A stretch of 64,000 bases of DNA from Strobilurus pachycystidiatus. Lineage: Eukaryota > Basidiomycota > Agaricomycetes > Agaricales > Physalacriaceae. The notes under the pieces were generated by a model that was not told the DNA's origin, did no database searches, and saw nothing but the letters and a program-made list of their open reading frames with translations. Shown piece by piece: positions 1 to 9,909 of the stretch; the stretch's first letter is position 1, and each line of letters opens with the position of its first letter. The stretch is from the NCBI GenBank assembly GCA_019915135.1, contig JAHLMK010000014.1, positions 434,001-498,000 of the forward strand, given 5' to 3'. Position numbers and translations under genes: made by a program.

Positions 1-851
1 GTCGATGGTGCGAGTGAGGTGCATCATGGATGTTTTGTCCTCCACCGCAAGCGTCTCAAAGCCTACCAGGCTGTAATCTTCGATGAGGGAGATAAGGGCC
101 ATATTTAGGGCGGCAAACCGCTTCGGTGCGGACGACTCTAGTGCATTGGAAAGGTAGGATAGATCCTGGACTTCCGTGTAGAATGATAGATTGAAGTCTG
201 ACTCTGGCGTCAGACAACAAGCAAATGAACCGATGGTGTACTGACCAAGGTCGCCGTAATTCGCCAATAGATCAACTTTAGACAGGACGTTGATATGCGG
301 CAATTCCAGGTGAAGCATGGCGCGCAGAGAGAGTAACAGCACGGAGATGTATTTTGTAGCATCGGTGATGTAGTGTGCATCGCAGAGATGGACCGCAGCC
401 AGCTGTTCATCCATCGTCACGTTCGCTGTAAACTGCGCAAGTAAGACACACTGCATACCCGGAACCCACCCTTGCCCAGCCGCTCAATTATCCGCTTGAC
501 GCTCTCGTGGTTCGTGCTGAGCTCCACTTGCCCGGGCAGGTCGAACAGCACATAGGCGTCCTTGCCGAGCTCACCAAGGCGTTCTTCGAGCCAGTCGTAG
601 TTGGCTTCGAGGTATTCCATGCAATACAGCATGCCACCGTTTGGGCCCAACTGGTACTCGTTCATCACGTCCGACAGCGTAATCAACGATGATATGTCGA
701 TTGCGCATGGGTACGGGATGTTGTCGTTGGCCGGGTCGAGATTGACGATGGATATGGGTCGATTCAGAGCAGTGAGCAGCTGGTGTTTCCCATGGCAGTA
801 CGTGGATTTTCCTGAGCCCGGAGAGCCACAGACAATTTCACCAAATGGCAT
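1..851 (-). CDS. GPN2: GPN-loop GTPase 2, partial (C-terminus beyond left edge)
   Basis: The product belongs to the GPN-loop GTPases, which help assemble and import RNA polymerase II. Exon 1 starts at the ATG on 851 (protein MPFGEIV) and shows the P-loop GSPGSGKST, the diagnostic Gly-Pro-Asn loop (QLGPNGG) and the G3 motif DLPGQVEL. Downstream, LAAVHLCDAHYITD, a leucine-rich helix and the G4-like SKVDLL are in a shifted frame, so an intron must lie between about 411 and 475. A GTATGC...GCAG choice would be only 26 nt; a GTGGGT...ACAG choice would be 44 nt and also keeps the frame. The C-terminal part is cut by the window edge at ...MHLTRTID. Family recognition is strong, and this looks like the conserved host anchor of the window. 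Confidence 0.93.
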
Positions 852-1122
852 TTGCTTGGTGATGGAAGTAAAAAGAAAAGCGGGATCTGCCTTTTCGGGC
901 GATCGGCGGTGCGCCTCAAGCTCTTCGGCATTTCGGCATAATGAAAAATGATAAAGCCTCAGATAATCACTCCCACTCAAACTTAGCTAGTTTTAAGCAG
1001 TCGTTCGCAGAGAGGTGTCCGTGTAATAAACATACAGCTAATTAATCGAAAGACATTGTATAGGGATTGGGGGCAATTCTCTACCTGTCGTAAGGACAGC
1101 ACTGAACCATTAAAGACCGTAA
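852..1122. other. Intergenic, upstream of GPN2
   Basis: The presumed GPN2 promoter and 5' UTR lie here. An upstream open frame joins the GPN2 frame but does not resemble the family, so the internal ATG at 851 was taken as the start. No other feature is supported. Confidence 0.5.
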
Positions 1123-1649
1123 TTATTCGAGTTCAAGTTCAAAGACCATCAACCGGCGAGCATTCAGCCGTGGGGATGCGGTTGTTATGAAGCTCTGCAT
1201 AAGGTGAAGAATCGCAAGAGAGTCAGGATTGTGGGGCCTTGTCACCAGTCTAATAGAGACTGACTTGAGGCTCGGCAAAGAGATTGACAATAAGATCGAG
1301 TCAAGGTTGCGCCAGAGCTCTACGTCACCAAAATCCTTTCAACTCTAGCTCATACCGCCTCAGCGAATGTAGATTTCCAGGTTGAGAACAAGCACTTTGA
1401 GGTTACATCAGTGCCCTGAAGGGCCCGGAAAGTGTGTGCAATCCACTGCAGGAGACAATCTTCTTCAGGATTACAGTCCACGGTTATGTGTATGAACTCG
1501 AGCCCCGCTACAGGCAAAGGTTTTTTGTCATCTGCAGAGTTCTATGAGCATGAATTTTGCCTGAGAATGAATGGATTTGAACACACCCTTCTGCAGGGTG
1601 TCTCGTTCCGAAGAGCAATGTGGGCCCAGGTACAGCGTTTTCAGCGAAC
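1123..1649 (-). pseudogene. F-box/LRR protein remnant (C-terminal part)
   Basis: On the minus strand, three short stretches in different frames read like the C-terminal leucine-rich part of Agaricomycete F-box proteins: SLKTLYLGPHC near 1,640, LKVLVLNLEIYIR near 1,385, and LWRNLDSILLSISLPSLKSV to MVFELELE with a stop at 1,123-1,125. At least one frameshift and one in-frame stop separate them, and no N-terminal F-box is present. The break at about 1,650 coincides with the end of the retrotransposon LTR, so the element may have inserted into this gene. A short unrecognised intron could repair one of the breaks, but not all. Confidence 0.5.
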
Positions 1650-1650
1650 C

Positions 1651-1894
1651 TGTAAGCGTTGAGTGCTTACGAACTCGGTGAACGCTTCGACGTAGTATTA
1701 GATCGAATCCTATTCAAATCCACGGGCAGAACGGCGCACGGTTGCGACCTGGTGTTCGGCACACGACGGTAAGAAGATAAGATGATAGTCGTATTTGTCC
1801 GTATTTGACTACATCAAGTACTCTACTGGGATGGTCCCTGTACTACGATGCAGTCTTGACTAGATAAAAGATGTAAACATAAAGATCCGTTACA
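1651..1894 (-). repeat. 3' LTR of the gypsy element (about 244 bp)
   Basis: On the minus strand the segment begins TGTAACGGATC directly after a G-rich tract and ends CGCTTACA, giving TG...CA with 5-bp inverted ends (TGTAA/TTACA). The inner boundary is well supported by the purine tract. The outer boundary rests only on the matching ends and on resumption of F-box-like sequence just beyond. No second copy was found, so identity between LTRs could not be used. Confidence 0.6.
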
Positions 1895-1908
1895 GTACCC
1901 CCCGAGTC
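1895..1908 (-). other. Polypurine tract-like primer for plus-strand synthesis
   Basis: The minus-strand sequence ACTCGGGGGGTAC abuts the TG of the 3' LTR, the position where Ty3/gypsy elements prime second-strand DNA synthesis. A run of six G is the main support. Its location after the 959-codon ORF places that ORF inside the element. Confidence 0.6.
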
Positions 1909-1920
1909 AAGACAGTAGCT

Positions 1921-4800
1921 TCACGCTAGTTCCGCCGGTATGTCCAGGTCGCTCAACTTGATCTGACGCCACGAAGAACCCAAGGCCCAGCCATGTTGCA
2001 CTATTTGTACGCCGCGCTCCCAATCTTCCTCGGTCACGATATGATTCACTGCGTTTCCCCGACCCAAACGATGAAACTTGTCCCGGAATAGATTTCGGAA
2101 ATCGCGAACGGTACGCGACACGGCATTGACACCTTGTTCGTCGTTCAACTCGTTCCATATTTTCCGAAGGACGTGTTCGCATACGAGGTTGTGAACTCCA
2201 CCAAACTCGCGACCATTATCCGCAGGCCAGACTTCCTTAAGAATCTCGTCTGAAGGCCAAATGTAACGCGTACTGTTCTGCTCCGGATTTGTGGGATCCA
2301 TAGGCATGGTACCGAAGATGATCTCCAACTCTGCTTCGGTGAGTCGGTCTCCGATGACAAGCTCCCGTCCTTTCATAGCGCTGTTCGTAACCCCCATGAT
2401 ATGACGACTGACGTTTGCAGATGGTCCCTCGAACGCTTGAGAAGCTAGTTCAGGCGCGACACGGCAGAGAATACGAAAAGTCATTGCGCCTTTTTCTACC
2501 ATGGCCCTGGCGCCGTGCGGGGATCGTATGACGGCTCCAGCTTTGGCTTTCCAATCGTTGACCATGGAACTACCCCGTTTTGCCCAACGAACCCGCTCCA
2601 ATTTGGAGTCGGGGCTTAACGAAGCTGGACCCATGGCGAGATCCATTCCAGAGACTGCGTCATCGGTCAAAGCCCAACGATTGAAGTCCTTCATCGCGTA
2701 ACAGATTTGAAATCCTGATCCTACAGCCGCAAGATGGCGTAGGAGGTCCTCCGCCGTTCGATCTTCAGGAAATGCCAACGCAAAGAAGCGGGCGACTACT
2801 TCCTGCTTGGCGGTCAGAACTAGGTAACCGAGCTCTTTAGCCTTATCCGATAGATAGAATTGGCCCATCGCCTGAGGGAACGCTGGAAGACAATTCTTGC
2901 CCCACATTAACAGATTGTATGCAGATTTACCGTTATGAGGAAGGCGTTCGAATCCGGACGATGGTATGTTCTCGTGAATTGTTTCCAAGTGATGTCCAAC
3001 GATCTTTGTCAGGTCGAGCTCGAGGTCGTGCTTATAATTGGCCGGTCCCATCTGAGGATCGAGGACGCGCTGGCTCGGGACTATAAAGTCTTCGAGGGTG
3101 ATGCGACCATATTCCTTTGACAGATCAAAAGCGTCCTGAAAGCTTCCCGTACTAGTGTGCGCAAGGGAAGGGGCAGAGGAGGAGTGAGTACGTGCTCTCT
3201 TATGCGAGTTTTGAGAAATGACATCGCTATTGTCTCTCATCAGCCCTCTTTTAGTACCCCCCGACGCCGAAGGGTGCTCGTACTCGACATCCTCGCTTTC
3301 ACAGGTGTCGTTCTCCTGCACGGATTCCTCGTCACTTCTCTCCACGCCGGATGGGCCGGCGGCGTCATCGTAGTTCGACGGGGAAGCCTCTCGGAACGCT
3401 GGAGATAACCTCGTTCGAACGAAGCGTGGCTTGTAAGCCAGTGGTTCGGCGTGAGTGAGTCCGAAACCTCCTTCGTGGTGCCATTCGCTGAAGGGCACTA
3501 GATAATCGGACTCGAATGAGTAGCCTTGGGACGGGGCGTTTGTCCAGCGTTGGCGCTCGCGAATAAGGCTAGGATCGTCCATCGTTTCCGAGTTCATACG
3601 ACGAAGAACGGCGGTTATAATCTGGCGTTCTTTCGCGGGAAGCTGTTCGGCCTGCCAATCCCGAATACGTCTCCACGCGAAGAAGGTGACAATACGTCGT
3701 CCTTCGTAAACGAGCCCGCTTCGTCCATTGACGCGTTCGGTAGTGACGTGGTAGTCGAAGTGATACTTGAAAGCCATCCATGAAAGGTCCGATATGACTT
3801 CAGCCTTCCAATTCGGAGCTTGCATGACTCGAATAAGAGCGTCCTTGGGAATGTATTCGTGAGATTCCTTGAAGGGAACTGGTAAGCGAGGAATGCGAGG
3901 GCGGAATAAGATGTCCAGGGCTTGAGCATCCGCGAAAATATCCGCCAATTCCCGGGTCGGAGGGTTGTACCATTCGTCGTCGTGGATTCCCGAGCAAACG
4001 ATGCTATTGAGCAGGCGGAGGTCAAACTTCGCGCCGCGATATGGTAGTTCTCCTTCAAGATTAAAGGCATAGAAAGGAATATCATTGTTCGACCAAAGAC
4101 CAACATTAACGGTAGGGCTGTCCTCCTGTAGATCGAAGTAGAAGCCTCTGCTGACCTCCGACGTCAATGACCAATCCTCAGCCTTCTGAATCGTCTCGAC
4201 GTCTAGTCCCTCGCGCCAGTCTGGCAAGGTACGAAACCAACGCACCCATCCCAGGCATTGAAGCATCCATAATTTGGCGGTAAGGAAAGTACGGTCTACG
4301 TCGAGCGGGTCGGGATGAGTGTCGAAGAGAGACTCGACAATGAACTCCTGCGGGGTGGGACAGTTCACAGGGCACGCCTTGGCCTCATACAGCTTCCGCA
4401 TCACCCCATTCCAACGTCGTATATCTGCCGCCGCTTCGGAACGATCGTGAGCAGCGAGCCCAAAAAATCCATTGGATGTCGTGTGACGAGGAGCCGCGAA
4501 CCGAAGACCGCAAAACCATTCCGACTCAATGTCATGCTGATTCGGAACCGGGGCAAAGCCGAAAAAATGCGTCTTCGGTGACCATCTAGCCATGTACTCG
4601 ATGCCCCCATTGCCGTGATGTTGATCAAAGAAATCGCGAGTAGCTCTCACCTCGAACACATCCTCGCGATCGCGCTCCAAGGCGTCCCAGGGAAGGTGTA
4701 CCCCGAAACAATGCCATCCAACAAATTGCTGGTTGTCTCGAAACTGTTCCTCAAGCAGGCGGACGTAACGGTTTGAGTCATAGAATAGGAAAGAGTCCAT
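1921..4800 (-). CDS. Accessory ORF3 of the gypsy element, 959 aa, function unknown
   Basis: A single uninterrupted ORF starts with ATG at 4,800 about 205 bp after the pol stop, on the same strand, and ends 13 bp before the G-rich tract. It therefore occupies the envelope position of the retroelement. The protein is acidic-aromatic in its first half (for example VGWHCFGVHLPWDALE near residues 27-42) and has a low-complexity Ser/Glu/Asp linker around residues 480-570 with a basic KRAR cluster that could be a nuclear signal. A second folded-looking half follows. I see no signal peptide, no clear membrane helix and no zinc knuckle, so a retroviral-type Env is unlikely. It may be a captured host gene or a lineage-specific retroelement factor; I do not recognise the family. 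Confidence 0.8.
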   Translation of the reverse strand: MDSFLFYDSNRYVRLLEEQFRDNQQFVGWHCFGVHLPWDALERDREDVFEVRATRDFFDQHHGNGGIEYMARWSPKTHFFGFAPVPNQHDIESEWFCGLRFAAPRHTTSNGFFGLAAHDRSEAAADIRRWNGVMRKLYEAKACPVNCPTPQEFIVESLFDTHPDPLDVDRTFLTAKLWMLQCLGWVRWFRTLPDWREGLDVETIQKAEDWSLTSEVSRGFYFDLQEDSPTVNVGLWSNNDIPFYAFNLEGELPYRGAKFDLRLLNSIVCSGIHDDEWYNPPTRELADIFADAQALDILFRPRIPRLPVPFKESHEYIPKDALIRVMQAPNWKAEVISDLSWMAFKYHFDYHVTTERVNGRSGLVYEGRRIVTFFAWRRIRDWQAEQLPAKERQIITAVLRRMNSETMDDPSLIRERQRWTNAPSQGYSFESDYLVPFSEWHHEGGFGLTHAEPLAYKPRFVRTRLSPAFREASPSNYDDAAGPSGVERSDEESVQENDTCESEDVEYEHPSASGGTKRGLMRDNSDVISQNSHKRARTHSSSAPSLAHTSTGSFQDAFDLSKEYGRITLEDFIVPSQRVLDPQMGPANYKHDLELDLTKIVGHHLETIHENIPSSGFERLPHNGKSAYNLLMWGKNCLPAFPQAMGQFYLSDKAKELGYLVLTAKQEVVARFFALAFPEDRTAEDLLRHLAAVGSGFQICYAMKDFNRWALTDDAVSGMDLAMGPASLSPDSKLERVRWAKRGSSMVNDWKAKAGAVIRSPHGARAMVEKGAMTFRILCRVAPELASQAFEGPSANVSRHIMGVTNSAMKGRELVIGDRLTEAELEIIFGTMPMDPTNPEQNSTRYIWPSDEILKEVWPADNGREFGGVHNLVCEHVLRKIWNELNDEQGVNAVSRTVRDFRNLFRDKFHRLGRGNAVNHIVTEEDWERGVQIVQHGWALGSSWRQIKLSDLDIPAELA

Positions 4801-5004
4801 AGCTTCTCACTGGCGGTACGCTCAGAGTTCAGCTCAAACGGAAGTTTTGAGGGATAGATCTTTCGATCAGCCGCTCTCTCTACTCCCGTCGGGATGAAGA
4901 TGGTGGTAATAATGAAGAAAGGGGGAGAAGGGTAAAAGAAAGTATGGGGATTTGATGGTAAGAGCTCGACTACCCCGAGTCGAACAATGAGGCCAGGCAC
5001 TGCA
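4801..5004. other. pol-ORF3 spacer
   Basis: This is a short non-coding gap with a plus-strand purine run (GAAAGGGGGAGAAGGG, about 4,917-4,932), pyrimidine-rich on the coding strand. It could hold an internal promoter or splice acceptor for ORF3; nothing decisive is visible. Confidence 0.4.
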
Positions 5005-8000
5005 TCACATGCCATTCTCTTTTCTGTACTTCCTCAATGTTTCGGACGCGTTCTTCAGGTCCAAGGCGGATCGCCACGAGTCGAATTGAGGACCGCGTCC
5101 TTTCCATCGCACTAGATACCGGACGCCCTTGGCCGTGCTTTTGTGGGTGAGAATTCCTTCAATCTCGTCCTCTTCGGTAGCCGGTCGATGGTCTCGCGTG
5201 TTTGGTAGTATTGTCCGACCTTGATTCATGAATTCGTCCTGATAGTAACGTCGTAGATGTTCGATGTTGAAAATTGGACTGCCCGGATATTGATCACTGA
5301 GGCGCAACCGAACGGTAGTGGGCGAGATTTTTTCCACAATGTCGAACGGTCCTATCCATCGCTGAGTAAATTTGGCTCCTTTACCCTTGCTCTCCACCCA
5401 TTCCAGAGAATGCGGATTGACTACTACTTGGTGGCCGACTTCGAATTCTTCGGCCGGTCTTCGTCCTCGATTATAATATTTCGCCTGCATAGCCTGACTG
5501 TGAGCGATAGCTTGACGCGCCGCGTCCCGATGGAATTGTACACGGGTCAAGAACTCTGCGGTCCCTCGTATTTTCGTTGGCACCCTCGTCGCATCTATGT
5601 TGGAAAAGGATGCGTCCAGCGGAGATCTTGGTTGATATCCGTACATGAACATGAATGGAGAGGTACCCGTTGATGAATGGAGGTGAGAATTATAAGCGAA
5701 CTCCAGGAACTTTAACCAAATTGCCCAGTCCGACTTGTCTTTCGAAACGTAGGCGCGGAGCATCGTTTCCACTAGTCTGTTCACGATTTCGGTCTGTCCA
5801 TCATGTTGAGGGTGACGAGCGGATGACATTGCCATTCGGATTTTCAACCATCGAGCAACTTCCTTCCAGAAATCCGCTGTCCAACGTGGATCTCGGTCTG
5901 AAATGATACTCGCAGGAAGCCCATATCGACATACGATTTCCTTGATGAAAAGGTCGGCAAACTCCTGGGTAGTGATACCAGTTGTAGTGGGTATGAACAC
6001 TGCAAATTTGGACAGTCGATCCACGACCACGAGGATAGCGTTGTATCCGTCCGAGATTGGTAAATCCACGATAAAGTCCATGGAAATCGAGTCAAAAGGG
6101 TTCGCTGGGATAGGATTCGACGCTAGGTATCCGAATTTCCCAAAGTTCGTGGGCTTAGTCTTTTGACAGACATCGCAAGTTCGGCAAAAGTTTACGATGT
6201 CCACTTTCATTCGTCGCCAATAGTAACGCGCTGAAAGTTTATACCACAAACTTTCTGCTCCCAAGTGTGCGTGCTCCATTATTCCTTCGTGAGCGTCGAT
6301 GAGTAACTGACGTCTAAGAGATTCCGGGACACAAAGTTTCGGGGAGAAGTCGGCGTCAGCAAAGAATAAAAGTCCGTCCGCATCCTTGAAGTAACGATTA
6401 CTTGGAATCCAAGGTTCCTCTGTTCCGGGAGCCTCTTTACAGACCTTATACATTCGGGAGTCATCGCGGTATGCCTGTGACCATCGTTGTTTTTCCTCCT
6501 CACTCATACTGATAATGAGCTTAGGTCGACTATCTGTGCTGTGCCATAGTTCCTCCGTGGGCGACGCCGGTTCCGGATACCGTTGAGTTTCCTTGAGCGG
6601 GTTGTTCTCATTTGTTTTCAGCCCGTTCGCTGACTTCGTTGTAGGGCCGTCCCCCCGAAACTCAGCGGTGTTACCCATGCCGGGCGTCAACGTGGCCTTC
6701 TTCGATCTAGTAGCCACGTTTACTTCCCTAGGATAAAGACTCGCTAGCTCTGATAGCGCGACTTCGTTTATCTTCAACGCCGGTCGCATTTCTGCCGCGT
6801 CTTCCTGTGCCTGAGCCAAGTCGTCTTTTAGCCGAATAGTAGGGCTCTCCTCGTCCATAGCTGGGGAATATTGAACTGGCTCATCCCTAGGCAAACGAGA
6901 CAGCGGATCAACGTTGGAGTGTACTCTTCCTGGACGGTGTATGATATCCAATCCCGGAGCGTAGGCGGAGAACACGGTTCCCCAAGAGGCCAAGCGACGA
7001 TTCACATTTTCGTAAGTTTTCGCCCACTGTAGCGCCGCGTGGTCCGTCACTAATAACACTGCCGTTCCTTCAACAAAAGGCTGAAATTTCACTAGACCTT
7101 CTTTTGCTGCTAGAGCTTCCCGTTCCGTAGCCAAATATCGACTCTCTGCGCCCCTGAAGCGACGAGAATAATAGGCGACCACTCGCTCTACCCACACCCA
7201 AGTTCCGTCCAAGGTAGCTGCCCATTCTTGCTTGTACTCGTTTGTGTCTCGAGACGACTTCAAGGCGGTGAACAATCTCGGAACCGGTAAACCCTTCTCC
7301 CAAGCATCCTGTACTTTGGAGTAGGCTTTCGTGTTCTTGAGATCGGAGACCTTCATCTTTTGTACCTGCTGCAGAGCGCAACCTAACGCGTAATTGGACG
7401 CATCAGTATAGAGACGGTATGGGAGCTTTTCGTCGTGATGAGCCAGGACTGGAGCGGAAGCTAACGCTTCCTTAACCGAATTGAAGGCGTGTTCTTCGTC
7501 AACTCCCCATTTCCATCTGACGCCCTTCTTCAACAGCTCAAAGAGCGGAGTACATCGATCCGCAAAATACGGGATGAAAGCGGTGAAGTAGACGGCCATG
7601 CCAATGAATACTTGTAAGTCGGAAACCTTAGCCGGTCGTGTCAAATTGAGAACCGCCTCCACCTTTTGACGATGCGTTGCTAGACCTAAACGCGTCACCT
7701 TGTGGCCCAGCAATTGTATGCTCTCGTAGAACAAATGACACTTCTTTGGTGATAGAGTGACACCAGCCTTTCGGATAGCTGTCAGCACCCGATCGAGATG
7801 GACGATATGCTCCTCGTAGGATTTGCTGTATACCACGATGTCGTCAATGTAGACTAGACAGAAAGACCAGAGAAATGGTGATAAAACTCCTTGCATAACT
7901 CTTTGGAAGATGGCGGGACCGTTTTTTAATCCGAATGGCATTCGCTTGAACTGAAATAGTCCACGATGAGTACGGAAAGCTGTTTTTGGAACGTCCGGCG

Positions 8001-8391
8001 GATCCATGTCTAGCTGAGTGAATCCTGATAGCGCGTCGAGTGAAGACATCACTGTCGAGCCCGATAGAGCTGCTAGAATGTCACTCTGTCTTGGAATTGG
8101 AAACTCGTCCCCTTCTGTAACTGCATTCAACCGACGGTAATCGACGCAGAATCTCGCTTTGCCGTTCCTGTATACGATAACCACCGGTGCACTCCATGGG
8201 CTCGATGATTCTTTGATCACGTCCTGTTGAAACCAGGCATCCAGCTGCTCGTCTATTACCTCCCTTTTTGCAGGTGACGCGTTGTACATCGGAGTCGAGA
8301 TAGGTACCTGATCCGATCGCGTGTTGATCTTAGCTTTAACGTCCACTCTTCCGAGCCGACCGTCGAATCCAAACGCATCTACGTTCCTCTC
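5005..8391 (-). CDS. pol: Pol: reverse transcriptase, RNase H, integrase, chromodomain
   Basis: The frame is open from the nested-element boundary (about 8,391), with no local ATG, to the stop at 5,005. It is the 3' half of a Gag-Pol polyprotein. RT motifs include FCVDYRRLNA, the LDALSGFTQLDM block and the catalytic YIDD. RNase H carries YTDASNYALG. Integrase has an H-H-C-C zinc module (AHEGIMEHAHLG ... CRTCDVC) and the DDE core (SMDFIVDLP, ISDRDPRW, HDGQTEIVN). The last ~55 residues form a chromodomain (VRYLVRWKGRGPQFDSW), which in this family steers integration to modified histones. The upstream residues NVDAFGFDGRLGRV continue the peptide that ends the Gag-protease ORF, showing that the two were one frame before the insertion. 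Confidence 0.95.
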   Translation of the reverse strand, partial: ERNVDAFGFDGRLGRVDVKAKINTRSDQVPISTPMYNASPAKREVIDEQLDAWFQQDVIKESSSPWSAPVVIVYRNGKARFCVDYRRLNAVTEGDEFPIPRQSDILAALSGSTVMSSLDALSGFTQLDMDPPDVPKTAFRTHRGLFQFKRMPFGLKNGPAIFQRVMQGVLSPFLWSFCLVYIDDIVVYSKSYEEHIVHLDRVLTAIRKAGVTLSPKKCHLFYESIQLLGHKVTRLGLATHRQKVEAVLNLTRPAKVSDLQVFIGMAVYFTAFIPYFADRCTPLFELLKKGVRWKWGVDEEHAFNSVKEALASAPVLAHHDEKLPYRLYTDASNYALGCALQQVQKMKVSDLKNTKAYSKVQDAWEKGLPVPRLFTALKSSRDTNEYKQEWAATLDGTWVWVERVVAYYSRRFRGAESRYLATEREALAAKEGLVKFQPFVEGTAVLLVTDHAALQWAKTYENVNRRLASWGTVFSAYAPGLDIIHRPGRVHSNVDPLSRLPRDEPVQYSPAMDEESPTIRLKDDLAQAQEDAAEMRPALKINEVALSELASLYPREVNVATRSKKATLTPGMGNTAEFRGDGPTTKSANGLKTNENNPLKETQRYPEPASPTEELWHSTDSRPKLIISMSEEEKQRWSQAYRDDSRMYKVCKEAPGTEEPWIPSNRYFKDADGLLFFADADFSPKLCVPESLRRQLLIDAHEGIMEHAHLGAESLWYKLSARYYWRRMKVDIVNFCRTCDVCQKTKPTNFGKFGYLASNPIPANPFDSISMDFIVDLPISDGYNAILVVVDRLSKFAVFIPTTTGITTQEFADLFIKEIVCRYGLPASIISDRDPRWTADFWKEVARWLKIRMAMSSARHPQHDGQTEIVNRLVETMLRAYVSKDKSDWAIWLKFLEFAYNSHLHSSTGTSPFMFMYGYQPRSPLDASFSNIDATRVPTKIRGTAEFLTRVQFHRDAARQAIAHSQAMQAKYYNRGRRPAEEFEVGHQVVVNPHSLEWVESKGKGAKFTQRWIGPFDIVEKISPTTVRLRLSDQYPGSPIFNIEHLRRYYQDEFMNQGRTILPNTRDHRPATEEDEIEGILTHKSTAKGVRYLVRWKGRGPQFDSWRSALDLKNASETLRKYRKENGM

Positions 8392-8392
8392 C
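8383..8392. repeat. Left target-site duplication of nested element
   Basis: GTTCCTCTCC here matches GTGCCTCTCC at 13,413-13,422 (9 of 10). The register is ambiguous because CCTCTCC(C)AGC also repeats, but either way the duplication is about 10 bp, the size expected for Mutator-like elements. Confidence 0.55.
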
Positions 8393-9010
8393 CAGCCTTA
8401 GCAGCTATATTCATGTATGAAGTGTGCCAATTGGCACACATACCTCATGCATCAAACGTGCCAATTGGCACACATCTGCTGGAGTAGCTGGCTGGGGGCG
8501 GGCTAGGTAGCGGGCTGGGTAGGGGGCGGATAGCTCATCACTGGGTGGCGGGGCGGGTTGGTTAGATCAGCATGGGTGGTCGGGGAGAGTGGCGGGAATG
8601 GATGCCCAATTAGGATGGGGGTCAGGTTCATGAGCGGGTTGGGTGGGAGCTGGGGGGTGGGGTGGGGTGGGGTGGGGCTGGGGGTACGGGAGCATTGGTA
8701 AAAAGCAGGGGTACGGGGGTGGGATAGACTAGGTACAGGGGGTATGGCATGGATATGTGGCGTAATTGGGATTAAATTGATGGGGTGATCGGGAGATGAT
8801 TGGGGGTGATCGGGCTGCCTCCAGAGGTGATCGGGCTGCCTCCAGGAGGTTGATCGGGCCTCAGTCGGGTCTGCGCCACATTGGGGATGGGGATGGGCTC
8901 CCACCTCAAGTGTGGCGCATTTTTAAAAATGTAGAAAAGCTAATAAATGGCAGAAATGATTGTACCTGCTACAGAAAAAAAATCACTTAAGAAATACGCC
9001 ACACTATAAA
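8393..9010 (+). repeat. Left terminal inverted repeat, outer ~0.6 kb
   Basis: The segment aligns base by base, with small indels, to the reverse complement of 12,820-13,412. Landmarks are paired palindromes, a G-rich block, a CATGGATATGTGGCGTA block, tandem GATCGGG units and TGTGGCGCATTTTTAAAAATG. It is G-rich on the plus strand, while the right arm is C-rich. Confidence 0.85.
8422..8471. repeat. Subterminal palindromes GTGTGCCAATTGGCACAC, left end
   Basis: A perfect 18-bp palindrome at 8,422-8,439 is followed by a 14-bp version (GTGCCAATTGGCAC) at 8,458-8,471. The right arm carries the same pair. Paired symmetric sites just inside the ends suggest dimeric protein binding, for example by a transposase. 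Confidence 0.7.
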
Positions 9011-9909
9011 ATTTTCAAGCAGCAAACAATGATATTCTATTCTATTTTGTACTCTACGGAGAGGCAGGGGATAGACAGACTACTGTATGCTTTTTCCAGC
9101 ACGGCGCAGGAAGCCCAAATGGGCGACCCACATACCGCGGATGGAAATGCACCGCACCCTGAAGCAAAATGCACCCGCTGGTACGCCGTTGCACAGGAAC
9201 AATGTGGTGCGGGGAGGATAGGGCGGGGATGTGGTAATAAAGTGGGTGGGGAGATGACGGGGAGTGCGGGCATTCCCTGACTGGCAGAGGGAATGTGGTG
9301 GGGTGGGGCAAGAAGACGTGGGGCGGGGTGGGGCGAGGAGACGTGGTGAGGTGGGGCGAGGAGACGTGGTGAGGATGAGCCGAGAGGACGAGATACCCGC
9401 CGCCGCCGCCATCGTCCGTCGTGGCCGTGATTGCGGTTCGTCGACGTCGGTGTCCCTCTGCCGTTATTGCCGTTGTCCTCGTTCGTCGTCCTCGTGCGGC
9501 TGTCGCATCCTCGCCCGCATTGTCGTGGTCCGTCACGTCGCGTTGCGTTGTCCGTTGTCAGGCTGTCGTAATGCTGGCGACCCATTACCATCACCCACAA
9601 ACCATCCACAACCCGATCCGGATCTTCTAGTCTCTAGATCTCGGATGAAGTCTTGATGGCAAAAGTGAGAGGAATGGGGTAAGCGCATCCCCTCGTCGTT
9701 GCCCGCGCAGCCCAGCATCGTCGCCGTCGTCATTGGCTCGTTTGTCGTCGTCTTGATCCAGCCGTGCTCGTCGTCGAGCCGTCCGTTGTTGTCGTGGTGT
9801 CAGCGTCGGTCCGTCCGTTGTCGTTGTCCGTCCGTCCGTCTGTTGCCGTCGAGCTGTCCTTCGTCGCCGTCGTCCAAGGCGAGGGGAGAGTGTGGAGATG
9901 AAATGAAAT

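Noticed and set aside
1690..1760. tRNA-like segment (GATCGAATCC)
   Set aside because: No consistent acceptor, D and anticodon arms could be drawn; it lies within the LTR.
1921..4800. Envelope gene
   Set aside because: No signal peptide, hydrophobic fusion segment or C-terminal membrane anchor can be seen; only the position is envelope-like.
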